6,044 nt of DNA from JBFEUI01 sp041547565 (GTDB taxonomy: Bacteria > Pseudomonadota > Gammaproteobacteria > Thiohalomonadales > Thiohalomonadaceae). The notes beneath the pieces were generated by a model. The model was not told the DNA's origin and searched no databases. It saw only the letters and a program-made list of their open reading frames with translations. The first letter of the stretch is position 1. Every line of letters begins with the position of its first letter. Below, in pieces: positions 1-5,405 of this stretch. The translations under genes were made by a program, and so were the position numbers. The stretch covers positions 1 to 6,044 of the forward strand of contig JBFEUI010000127.1 of the NCBI GenBank assembly GCA_041547565.1, in the 5' to 3' direction.

Positions 1-5
1 ATAGC

Positions 6-117
6 AGCGTGAAGCGTGAAGCGTGAAGCGTGAAGCGTGAAGCGTGAAGCGTGAAGCGTGAAGCGTGAAGCGTGAAGCGTGAAGCGTGAAGCGTGAAGCG
101 TGAAGCGTGAAGCGTGA
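6..117. repeat. Perfect heptanucleotide tandem repeat, 16 copies of AGCGTGA
   Basis: Sixteen uninterrupted, identical 7-bp units (AGCGTGA, equivalently GCGTGAA) fill this stretch. The sequence breaks off into unrelated bases at 118. A 7-bp unit is not a multiple of three, and on the plus strand each 21-bp superperiod contains a TGA stop in every frame, so it does not encode protein in that direction. Perfect identity of all copies suggests recent expansion by replication slippage (inference) and makes the copy number likely to vary between isolates. The five bases before it (ATAGC) only partly match the unit, so the array seems to start within the window. Confidence 0.97.
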
Positions 118-202
118 ACAAGATTGTCGCTACGCCTCGATCCCTGTCAACCCCCTCCTTTCACGTTTTACGTATCTCGTTTCACCTTTCACGATGAAGG
201 GC

Positions 203-250
203 ATAGGGCGGGCCATGCCCGCCGTCAACGGCGCCCGCGGGGCGCCCTGT
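203..250. repeat. REP-like double-hairpin element, copy 1
   Basis: Two adjacent perfect stems are visible: GGCGGGC (207-213) pairing with GCCCGCC (217-223) over a CAT loop, and GGCGCCC (230-236) pairing with GGGCGCC (240-246) over a GCG loop, joined by GTCAAC. The whole element is bounded by ATAGGGCG at 203-210 and CGCCCTGT at 243-250, an imperfect 8-bp terminal inverted repeat (one mismatch). A short GC-rich palindrome after a four-base head (here ATAG, often GTAG or similar) is the usual form of REP elements mobilised by RAYT transposases. Assignment to REP is by structure only. It could instead be a protein-binding site or a transcription-stopping structure. Confidence 0.75.
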
Positions 251-283
251 ACGTTTCACGTTTCACCTTTTACGACACGGAAC

Positions 284-331
284 ATAGGGCGGGCCGTGCC
301 CGCCGTCAACGGCGCCCGCGGGGCGCCCTAT
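284..331. repeat. REP-like double-hairpin element, copy 2
   Basis: This is a second copy, 81 bp from the first, with the same two 7-bp stems at 288-304 (loop CGT) and 311-327 (loop GCG). Its ends, ATAGGGCG (284-291) and CGCCCTAT (324-331), form a perfect 8-bp terminal inverted repeat. The end arms share bases with the internal stems, so the strand could fold either as two small hairpins or as one long closed structure. Confidence 0.78.
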
Positions 332-370
332 AACGATTCACGTTTAACGAACCACTCTTCACACCTCACG

Positions 371-545
371 CCAAACCTATAAAGGGTTAATCCCCCTGCC
401 GCCTGTGCCGCAGTGCCTGATCTTATTTCAGCGGAAAATCAAAATCGTTCCGTACCCGGTTTGACCCCTCCGCCCCTTCCCTGGGCGGTTCAATTTCGAC
501 CACACCCGCCGGCAACTACAGCGTCATATCACCTGCGCAGTCAGC
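371..545. other. Non-coding stretch with one GC-rich hairpin
   Basis: No convincing gene is seen here. Open frames on the plus strand lack ribosome binding sites and have unstructured, proline- and serine-rich translations. The only feature noted is an inverted repeat CCGCCC (470-475) / GGGCGG (483-488) with a 7-base loop. It lies downstream of the small minus-strand gene ending at 546, but no T-tract follows it in that direction (the minus strand reads AGGGGTC), so I do not call it a terminator. Confidence 0.6.
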
Positions 546-752
546 CTAGCCTTTGTAATTCACATCAACCCAGCAGCGCGGCAGTGCCTCACCAGAGGGG
601 AACACAAGGTCTGACTTGGAAAAATTGGCCGGCTCCTGCATCTCTTCGCCGGCATGGTAACGGCCGGCAACCTGTTGCTGGCAGGGGTCCACCATCGACT
701 TGATGTCCAGCACCTCGATCAAATCCCCGTTACGTGTATCTTTGAGAAACAT
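546..752 (-). CDS. Small conserved-type protein of unknown function (68 aa)
   Basis: A 68-residue, soluble, mildly acidic protein with no signal peptide or membrane segment. The start is well supported: AAGGAG lies five bases before the ATG on the minus strand (758-763). The protein opens with MFLKDTRNGDLIEVLDI and contains two compact motifs, GRYHAGEEMQEP (about residues 30-41) and FPSGEALPRCW (about 51-61), with cysteines at 24 and 60. From memory, this pattern resembles a family of short proteins in gammaproteobacteria that databases sometimes label acetyltransferase. At 68 residues it is far too small for such an enzyme and I see no acetyl-CoA binding motif, so I give no function. It lies 154 bp downstream of, and on the same strand as, the large dehydrogenase gene. 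The gap and strong own ribosome binding site make independent expression possible. Confidence 0.8.
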   Translation of the reverse strand: MFLKDTRNGDLIEVLDIKSMVDPCQQQVAGRYHAGEEMQEPANFSKSDLVFPSGEALPRCWVDVNYKG

Positions 753-906
753 GGCAACTCCTTACGTTGTTGTATTTATTTGCGGGCCGTTCCACCCTCC
801 ATGCCGTGTTACCGCTGACACACCGGGCGGAAATACCGCTAACAGCCCCCATGGTTAAATAATTGAGCATTCGGGCACATTTCGCCAGCTCAAATAGCAC
901 TTTAAA
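753..906. other. Intergenic region between the dehydrogenase and the 68-aa gene
   Basis: The 154-bp gap holds an imperfect direct repeat, TACCGCTGACA (810-820) and TACCGCTAACA (834-844), 24 bp apart. It also has a weak inverted repeat TTGAGC (863-868) / GCTCAA (888-893) just downstream of the dehydrogenase stop, with a long 19-base loop and no T-tract. I find no clear promoter or intrinsic terminator. Confidence 0.5.
758..763 (-). promoter_or_regulatory. Shine-Dalgarno AAGGAG of the 68-aa gene
   Basis: On the minus strand AAGGAG is followed by TTGCC and then ATG, a five-base spacing. It is a strong site that settles the start codon of the small gene and separates it from nearby spurious frames. 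Confidence 0.85.
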
Positions 907-3900
907 TTACAACAACACGCGCTCGATACCGCCGTCCTTCACCTGCTCAATGAACGCCTGTTGCCAGTTTTCACCCAGCAGCCGACGCGCCAGCTCCACC
1001 ACCACGTAATCGGCCTCCAATCCCGTACTGTCGACATAGCGCGACAGCCCCTGCTGGCAGGCCGGGCAACTGGTCAGCAGTTTGATATTCTCCCCGCCGC
1101 CCAGTTGCGCGATACCCTGGCGTAGCGACTCCTCCTTGCGGAAGCGTACCTGGGTGGCGATATCCGGCCTGGAGATGGCCAGGGTACCGGCCTCGCCACA
1201 ACAGCGGTCGGTGAGCGCAACCTCGCCGGAGAGCAGGCTGGACGTCACCTTGACCGGGTTGTAGCGCTTCATCGGACTGTGGCAGGGGTCGTGGAACAGG
1301 TAGCGGCCTGCCGCATCCTCAAGTTTGACCCCCTTCTCCATCAGGTACTCGTGGATATCGAGCAGACGGCAACCGGGGAAGATCGCCTCGAACTGGTATT
1401 GCAGCAGTTGGTCCATGCAGGTGCCGCAGGAGACCAGCACGGTGCGGATATCCAGATAGTTCAGGGTATTGGCCACGCGATGGAACAGCACCTGGTTGTC
1501 GGTCGAGATACGCTTGCCGGTTTTGCTGTCGCCGGCGGAGGTCTGCGGGTAGCCGCAACACAGGTAACCGGGTGGCAGCACCGTCTGCACCCCAGCGTCG
1601 TACAGCATCGCCAGGGTGGCCAGGCCCACCTGGCTGAACAGACGCTCCGAACCGCAGCCGGGGAAATAGAATACCGCTTCCGAATCGCTGCTCGCCTTGT
1701 CCGGATCGCGCAGTATCGGCACCACCTTGTCCTCCTCCAGGCCTAGCAGTGCACGGGTGGTCTGGGACGGTATCGCCGCGGGCATCGGGCGCTTGATGAA
1801 ATTGACCACCTGGGCCTTCACCGGCATCTTGCCGGTAGTCGAGGCGGGGCGTTTTTTATCGCGAACCAAACCGAGACGTTTGGCCACTTTATAGGCCATG
1901 CGCTGCCCGGCATAGCCCCACTGGATCAACAGCTTGCGCATCAGCTTGATGGTGGACGGGTCGGTGACGTTGAGAAACGCCATCGACAGGCGCGTACCAA
2001 TGTTGCTGCGCCGCTGCCCATGTGCCTTGAGGATCGCACGCATGCGAATCGACACATCACCAAAGTCGATATTCACCGGACAGGGATTGAGGCACTTGTG
2101 GCATACTGTGCAGTGGTCCGCCACGTCGTTCATCTCGTCGAAGTGGCGCACCGAGATACCGCGGCGGGTCTGCTCCTCGTAGAGAAACGCCTCAATAATC
2201 AGGCCGCTGGCCAGGATCTTGTTGCGCGGCGCATAGAGCAGGTTGGCGCGCGGGATATGCGTATTGCACACCGGCTTGCACTTGCCGCAGCGCAGGCAGT
2301 CCTTGACCATGTCGTTCAGCTCGCCCAGCTCGCTCGCCTCGAGGATCAATGCCTCCTGCTGCACCAGGCGCAGCGACGGGGTGTAGGCATTGTCGAGATT
2401 GGCACCCGGCATCAACTTGCCACGGTTAAAACGTGCCTCCGGGTCGATCTGCTGCTTGTAGCGGCCGAAGGCGGAGAGCGCCTCATCGGAGAGGTACTGC
2501 AGCTTGGTCAGGCCGATACCGTGTTCGCCCGAGATCACACCGCCGAGCGACTCGGCCAGCACCATGATACGGTCAACGATGCGCTCAGCCTCATGCAACA
2601 TCGCATAGTCGTTGGAGAGCACGGGAATATTGGTGTGCACGTTACCGTCACCCGCATGCATGTGGGTGGCGACAAACAGGCGGCTGGCGCGAATATCGGC
2701 GTGAATGCGGTCCAGCTTCTCCCTCACCGCCTCCAGGTCGCGTCCGGCAAAGATCTCCTTCAGCGGCCGTTCCACCTCGCCGCGGTAGGAGATGCGCAGC
2801 TGACGCTTTTGCAGCAGGGCAAACAGGGTATCCCCGGGCGTCAGCCCAGCGGCCAGCTCCTCACCCAGTTGACCGGCATAATCCGCGGCAGCGTCATCAA
2901 GATTGTCCAGAAACAGTCGCCAGCGCTTCTCCATCGTATCGAGGTGCAGCAATGCCGCCTTGCGCTTGTCCTCGAAGATGGCCTCGCCCTCCTCGCTCTC
3001 CTCGTAGTCCGGAGCCAGATGCCGCTCCGGCATCTCCCCCTTAAGGTAGTCGCGTACCGTCGCCAGTATGCGCAACTTGTTTTGTGTCGACTGCTCGATA
3101 TTGATGCGCTCGATCCCCTCACTGTAGTCGCCGAGGCGCTCCAGCGGGATCACCACATCCTCGTTGATCTTGAAGGCGTTGGTGTGAGCGGCGATGGCCG
3201 CGGTGCGGGCCCGGTCCTGCCAGAAACGGCTGCGGGCCTCCGGGCTGGCGGCGATAAACCCTTCGGCCTCGCGGGCATTGGCCAGACGCACCACCTCGGA
3301 GGCCGCCCCGGCCACCCGGTCCTCGTCATCGCCAACGATATCGGCCAGCAGCACCATCTTCGGCAGGTCGGGACGCGGCGCCTTGGTGCTGTAGTTCACC
3401 GCCTTGACGTAGCGCTCGTCCAGATGCTCCAGACCGGCGAGCATGACCCCATCCAGGCCATCCAGATACGCCTTGGTCTCGACAATGGCCGGCACCGAGC
3501 GGCGCAGTTCGGCACCGAAAAACTCCAGACAGACGGTTCGGGTGTGTTCGGGCATGCGGTGCAGAACAAAGCGACCCGAGGTAATGAGACCGTCGCAGCC
3601 CTCCTTCTGCACCCCTGGCAGGCCGCCAAGAAACTTGTTGGTGACATCCTTGCCCAGGCCCGACTTGCGCAGCTCGGCACCGGGTATTTTCAGAATTTCC
3701 GCCTCGCCGACCGGGGTCTTGCCGTCCGTCCGGTAACGGGTGATGCGAAACTCGGCCTGTTCCACTTCGTGGATCTTACCCAGGTTGTGATTGAGACGCT
3801 CCACCTCCAGCCAGGTGGCATCGGGCGTCACCATGCGCCAGGAAACCAGGTTATCGAGGGTGGTGCCCCACATGACGGCCTTCTTGCCGCCGGCATTCAT

Positions 3901-4743
3901 GGCGATATTACCGCCGATACAGGAGGCATCCTGCGAGGTGGGATCCACGGCGAACACCAGACCGGCCGCCTCGGCCGCCTCGGAGACGCGGCGCGTCACC
4001 ACGCCGGCACCGGCGGTGATGGTCGCCACCTCCGGCTTCACACCGGCCAATTTCCCACGCTCAATGGGAGAGAGGTTCTCAAGCTTCTCGGTATTGATCA
4101 CGGCGCTGTCGGCACTCAGCGGCACTGCACCTCCGGTGTAGCCGGTACCGCCGCCACGGGGAATGATGGTCAGTCCCAACTCGATGCAGGCATGCACCAG
4201 TAGCGCCACCTCCTCCTCACTGTCGGGGGTCAACACCACGAATGGGTATTCCACGCGCCAGTCCGAGGCATCAGTGACATGGGAGACGCGCGCCAGGCCG
4301 TCAAACTGGATATTGTCACGACGCGTGACTTTGGCGAGTTGCTTCTCCACCCGGTAGCGCCGGTCCTTGATGTGCGGCAGCCAGGCCTCGAAATCTCGCA
4401 CCGCCTCGCGCGCGGCATCGGCCAAGCGGATCGCCAGATCGTTGCCCCCTGCGCGCGAGACGATCTGGTCAAGTCGGTGGTGTAGCGCGTGCACCAGAGA
4501 TTCCCAGCGTTTTGGGTTTTCGATCAGGTCGTCCTGGATAAACGGATTGCGGGTAATGACCCACATGTCCCCCAGCACCTCGAACAGCATGCGCGCCGAG
4601 CGCCCGGTCACCCGCTCCTCGCGCAGGGTGTTGAGCACCGTCCACATCTCCTCACCGAGAAAGCGGATCACGATCTCACGGTCGGAAAACGAGGTGTAGT
4701 TGTACGGGATCTCGCGAATGCGGACCGGCGTGTCAGTGGCCAT
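907..4743 (-). CDS. DUF3683-type FAD/4Fe-4S/CCG fused dehydrogenase (D-2-hydroxyacid dehydrogenase-like)
   Basis: A 1278-aa fused flavoprotein. Numbering is from the ATG at 4743. Residues about 1-150 match the DUF3683 type (RIREIPYNYTSFSDREIV near the start). The PCMH FAD-binding domain follows, with PRGGGTGYTGGAVPL (195-209) and VDPTSQDASCIGGN (266-279). The FAD-oxidase C-terminal domain shows HMHAGDGNVHTN (694-705) and GEHGIGL (739-745), with an acidic, probably helical insertion near 570-630. Two CxxCxxCxxxC motifs (C816-C826, C878-C888) indicate two 4Fe-4S clusters. Two CCG modules follow: C1030, C1062/C1063, C1106/C1109 and C1154, C1181/C1182, C1226/C1229. Family knowledge: GlcD-plus-GlcF-like fusions such as YdiJ oxidise D-lactate, glycolate or D-2-hydroxyglutarate and pass electrons to the respiratory chain. 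The exact substrate here is not deducible. No signal peptide or membrane helix is seen, so it is probably cytoplasmic or peripheral. A GTG at 4788 gives 15 extra residues but lacks a ribosome binding site. The ATG is preferred because family similarity begins just after it, though its own Shine-Dalgarno is also weak. The reading frame is intact. Confidence 0.93.
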   Translation of the reverse strand: MATDTPVRIREIPYNYTSFSDREIVIRFLGEEMWTVLNTLREERVTGRSARMLFEVLGDMWVITRNPFIQDDLIENPKRWESLVHALHHRLDQIVSRAGGNDLAIRLADAAREAVRDFEAWLPHIKDRRYRVEKQLAKVTRRDNIQFDGLARVSHVTDASDWRVEYPFVVLTPDSEEEVALLVHACIELGLTIIPRGGGTGYTGGAVPLSADSAVINTEKLENLSPIERGKLAGVKPEVATITAGAGVVTRRVSEAAEAAGLVFAVDPTSQDASCIGGNIAMNAGGKKAVMWGTTLDNLVSWRMVTPDATWLEVERLNHNLGKIHEVEQAEFRITRYRTDGKTPVGEAEILKIPGAELRKSGLGKDVTNKFLGGLPGVQKEGCDGLITSGRFVLHRMPEHTRTVCLEFFGAELRRSVPAIVETKAYLDGLDGVMLAGLEHLDERYVKAVNYSTKAPRPDLPKMVLLADIVGDDEDRVAGAASEVVRLANAREAEGFIAASPEARSRFWQDRARTAAIAAHTNAFKINEDVVIPLERLGDYSEGIERINIEQSTQNKLRILATVRDYLKGEMPERHLAPDYEESEEGEAIFEDKRKAALLHLDTMEKRWRLFLDNLDDAAADYAGQLGEELAAGLTPGDTLFALLQKRQLRISYRGEVERPLKEIFAGRDLEAVREKLDRIHADIRASRLFVATHMHAGDGNVHTNIPVLSNDYAMLHEAERIVDRIMVLAESLGGVISGEHGIGLTKLQYLSDEALSAFGRYKQQIDPEARFNRGKLMPGANLDNAYTPSLRLVQQEALILEASELGELNDMVKDCLRCGKCKPVCNTHIPRANLLYAPRNKILASGLIIEAFLYEEQTRRGISVRHFDEMNDVADHCTVCHKCLNPCPVNIDFGDVSIRMRAILKAHGQRRSNIGTRLSMAFLNVTDPSTIKLMRKLLIQWGYAGQRMAYKVAKRLGLVRDKKRPASTTGKMPVKAQVVNFIKRPMPAAIPSQTTRALLGLEEDKVVPILRDPDKASSDSEAVFYFPGCGSERLFSQVGLATLAMLYDAGVQTVLPPGYLCCGYPQTSAGDSKTGKRISTDNQVLFHRVANTLNYLDIRTVLVSCGTCMDQLLQYQFEAIFPGCRLLDIHEYLMEKGVKLEDAAGRYLFHDPCHSPMKRYNPVKVTSSLLSGEVALTDRCCGEAGTLAISRPDIATQVRFRKEESLRQGIAQLGGGENIKLLTSCPACQQGLSRYVDSTGLEADYVVVELARRLLGENWQQAFIEQVKDGGIERVLL
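1820..1836. repeat. REP-like palindrome lying in frame inside the dehydrogenase gene
   Basis: ACCGGCA-TCT-TGCCGGT is a perfect 7-bp inverted repeat with a 3-base loop. On the coding (minus) strand it gives residues TGKMPV (970-975 from the ATG), in the linker between the second 4Fe-4S motif and the first CCG module. The opposite strand reads TGILPV. From memory, peptides of the TGILPV / GRMPV type are typical translations of dispersed short palindromic repeats in many bacterial genomes, so this may be a repeat that inserted without breaking the frame. A chance palindrome in GC-rich coding DNA is the alternative. Confidence 0.6.
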
Positions 4744-4778
4744 GGGGGCAGTATCGGATCGTTGCCTGTGAACCGCAA

Positions 4779-4784
4779 AGTTTA
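4779..4784 (-). promoter_or_regulatory. Weak candidate -10 element of the dehydrogenase gene
   Basis: On the minus strand TGTTAAACT contains an extended-type TGn followed by TAAACT (4 of 6 matches to TATAAT). No recognisable -35 element lies 16-18 bp upstream. If real, transcription would start near 4772, which excludes the GTG at 4788 as start codon and leaves about 30 nt of leader before the ATG at 4743. This is a tentative call. Confidence 0.25.
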
Positions 4785-4886
4785 ACACGTCACAGCGAGA
4801 CGGCAGAACCGAAAAAGATTAATGAACGGTATTTAGGGGCGTAATCATTAGTGTAGGCGATGTGTTTGGGAGGGACGGTGATAATT

Positions 4887-4968
4887 GCCTGAGGCGTTAG
4901 TAACGAGTGTCGAGGGGATAGTGTTATAGATTTCTGTCCCCTCGCTACTCACTACTCGGCACTATTTA
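4887..4968. repeat. Inverted heptamer arrays around a hairpin core
   Basis: The right arm on the plus strand reads as 7-bp units CTCGCTA, CTCACTA, CTCGGCA, CTATTTA (4941-4968). The left arm, read on the minus strand, gives CTCGACA, CTCGTTA, CTAACGC, CTCAGGC (4914 down to 4887). The arms face each other around a core with a perfect 8-bp stem CGAGGGGA (4911-4918) / TCCCCTCG (4937-4944) and an 18-base AT-rich loop. The element lies upstream of the dehydrogenase and downstream of the 47-aa gene. It lacks a T-tract suited to an intrinsic terminator in either direction, although the stem could still slow transcription. Confidence 0.7.
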
Positions 4969-4985
4969 AATAGACCAATGCCGGC

Positions 4986-4999
4986 GTAGCTTGAGCTAC
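4986..4999. repeat. Short perfect palindrome GTAGCT-TG-AGCTAC
   Basis: A 6-bp perfect inverted repeat with a 2-base spacer in the intergenic DNA between the heptamer element and the 47-aa gene. It could be an operator-like site or part of the 3' end of the small gene's transcript. It is too short to be interpreted with confidence. Confidence 0.4.
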
Positions 5000-5079
5000 T
5001 CCAATACCTTTCATTCAGGTTTCGAGATATTCAGCCGGTTTTGTATCGCCTGACAGAACCGCGGCGGAGGACCTTCACA

Positions 5080-5223
5080 CTAAACGTCCGACATAGACTG
5101 CAGACACTGGCCGCCTTTCAACCGTGCAATTGAACAGGAAATCATGACGTAACCCGCAGCGACCGCCGCGGCCACGGTGATGCCCACTGCAACAACCGGG
5201 ACCAATAAAAGAATACTTTGCAT
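5080..5223 (-). CDS. Unrecognised 47-aa single-pass membrane microprotein
   Basis: I translated this short frame directly from the minus strand: ATG at 5223, TAG at 5080-5082, 47 codons. The product begins MQSILLLVPVVAVG, and residues about 4-29 form one uninterrupted hydrophobic segment rich in V, A, I and L. A short polar tail follows with C30, R34, K36 and C40 and ends in SMSDV. By the positive-inside rule the tail should face the cytoplasm (inference). There is no lipobox. Support for a real gene comes from a GGAGG ribosome binding site eight bases before the ATG and a near-consensus sigma-70 promoter further upstream, on the same strand and at sensible spacing. I do not recognise a family. 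Alternatives are a leader or toxin-like peptide, but I see no antisense RNA or partner gene to support a toxin system. The gene is divergent from the transposase gene. Confidence 0.62.
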   Translation of the reverse strand: MQSILLLVPVVAVGITVAAAVAAGYVMISCSIARLKGGQCLQSMSDV

Positions 5224-5231
5224 ACCCAAAA

Positions 5232-5236
5232 CCTCC
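5232..5236 (-). promoter_or_regulatory. Shine-Dalgarno GGAGG of the 47-aa gene
   Basis: On the minus strand GGAGG is followed by eight bases (TTTTGGGT) and then the ATG at 5223. This strong site at normal spacing is a main argument that the short frame is translated. Confidence 0.7.
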
Positions 5237-5264
5237 ACAAACCATAATAACCTAGTAAAGTGGT

Positions 5265-5293
5265 ATAATATTAATTCCTACCATTATTATCAA
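5265..5293 (-). promoter_or_regulatory. Near-consensus sigma-70 promoter for the 47-aa gene
   Basis: Read on the minus strand, TTGATA (-35, 5288-5293, 5 of 6 matches) and TATTAT (-10, 5265-5270, 5 of 6 matches) are separated by exactly 17 bp. Transcription would begin near 5258, giving a leader of about 35 nt that contains the GGAGG site. The surrounding DNA is AT-rich compared with the rest of the window, as expected for a promoter region. Confidence 0.72.
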
Positions 5294-5312
5294 CTATTAA
5301 CAGGAAAAAGAT

Positions 5313-5334
5313 TGGTTCAATAGTGGTTCAATAG
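5313..5334. repeat. 11-bp tandem direct repeat TGGTTCAATAG x2
   Basis: Two exact adjacent copies of TGGTTCAATAG lie between the divergent 47-aa and transposase genes. The second copy runs directly into the GGGTCAGAGTAAATTGA motif. It may mark the edge of an inserted segment or be a binding site. Confidence 0.7.
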
Positions 5335-5350
5335 GGTCAGAGTAAATTGA
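5334..5350 (+). other. Motif GGGTCAGAGTAAATTGA upstream of the transposase
   Basis: From memory, sequences of the form GGGTCAGAGTAAA(A)TTG recur next to Y1-type (RAYT/IS200-like) transposase genes in proteobacterial genomes and may be part of the element's end or of its recognition sequence. The motif lies 72 bp before the transposase start codon, which fits that position. The match is recalled, not searched. Confidence 0.45.
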
Positions 5351-5405
5351 TATTCTCGGCAAACACTGAATTCTGCTAGATTATGTAGGGAAAAAAACAT
5401 CACCA

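Larger units (their letters stand above)
171..332. repeat. Two-copy 81-bp imperfect tandem duplication
   Basis: Bases 171-251 and 252-332 align at a constant offset of 81 bp. Each unit consists of degenerate TTTCACG heptamers followed by a GC-rich double hairpin. The hairpin part (202-248 versus 283-329) differs at a single base (A215 versus G296), while the heptamer part is more diverged. The duplication therefore appears to copy a compound heptamer-plus-hairpin module rather than either element alone. Confidence 0.85.
159..370. repeat. Degenerate inverted heptamer blocks (TTTCACG type) interleaved with REP-like hairpins
   Basis: Three blocks of degenerate 7-bp units of the TTTCACG / TTTTACG / TTTCACC type can be read in phase: five units at 159-193, three at 254-274 and about five poorer ones at 336-370. 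Their reverse complement, CGTGAAA, is close to the GCGTGAA unit of the perfect array at 6-117, so the two sides are inverted relative to each other around a 41-bp spacer (118-158). The blocks alternate with two GC-rich double-hairpin elements. Open frames through this stretch are simple translations of the repeats, have no ribosome binding site and are not called as genes. Confidence 0.8.

Noticed and set aside
119..150. Promoter reading leftward into the heptamer array: TTGACA on the minus strand at 145-150
   Set aside because: The -35 hexamer is perfect, but the bases 17-18 bp downstream (ACAATC / CAATCT) match the -10 consensus poorly and no gene follows within the window.
1..370. Possible CRISPR array
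   Set aside because: The repeats are 7-bp contiguous tandem units and two 81-bp units. There are no unique spacers between 23-47 bp direct repeats and no cas genes.
107..382. Open frames on the plus strand across the repeat field
   Set aside because: The translations are repeats of SRFTF-like peptides and of the hairpin elements, with no ribosome binding site. They reflect the repeats, not a gene.
470..488. Hairpin CCGCCC/GGGCGG as terminator for the 68-aa gene
   Set aside because: There is no T-tract on the minus-strand side and the stem is only 6 bp. It is noted as structure only.
413..703. A 96-codon plus-strand frame overlapping the 68-aa gene
   Set aside because: It has no Shine-Dalgarno and a low-complexity proline/serine/glutamine-rich translation. 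The minus-strand gene has a strong start and patterned motifs.
2020..4203. A 727-codon open frame on the plus strand, antisense to the dehydrogenase gene
   Set aside because: Its translation is rich in H, Q, L, A and G with no recognisable motif, as expected for the antisense of a GC-rich gene. The minus strand shows complete conserved domains over the same bases.
4911..4944. Hairpin as intrinsic terminator of the 47-aa gene transcript
   Set aside because: The stem is good (8 bp), but the loop is 18 bases, no U-run follows on the minus strand, and it lies about 136 bp past the stop. The heptamer-element explanation fits better.
5348..5378. Sigma-70 promoter for the transposase gene (TTGATA with a downstream TGCTAGATT)
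   Set aside because: An extended -10-like TGCTAGATT is present, but the TTGATA at 5347-5352 is about 22 bp from it, outside the usual spacing, and no other -35 fits. It is too weak to call.
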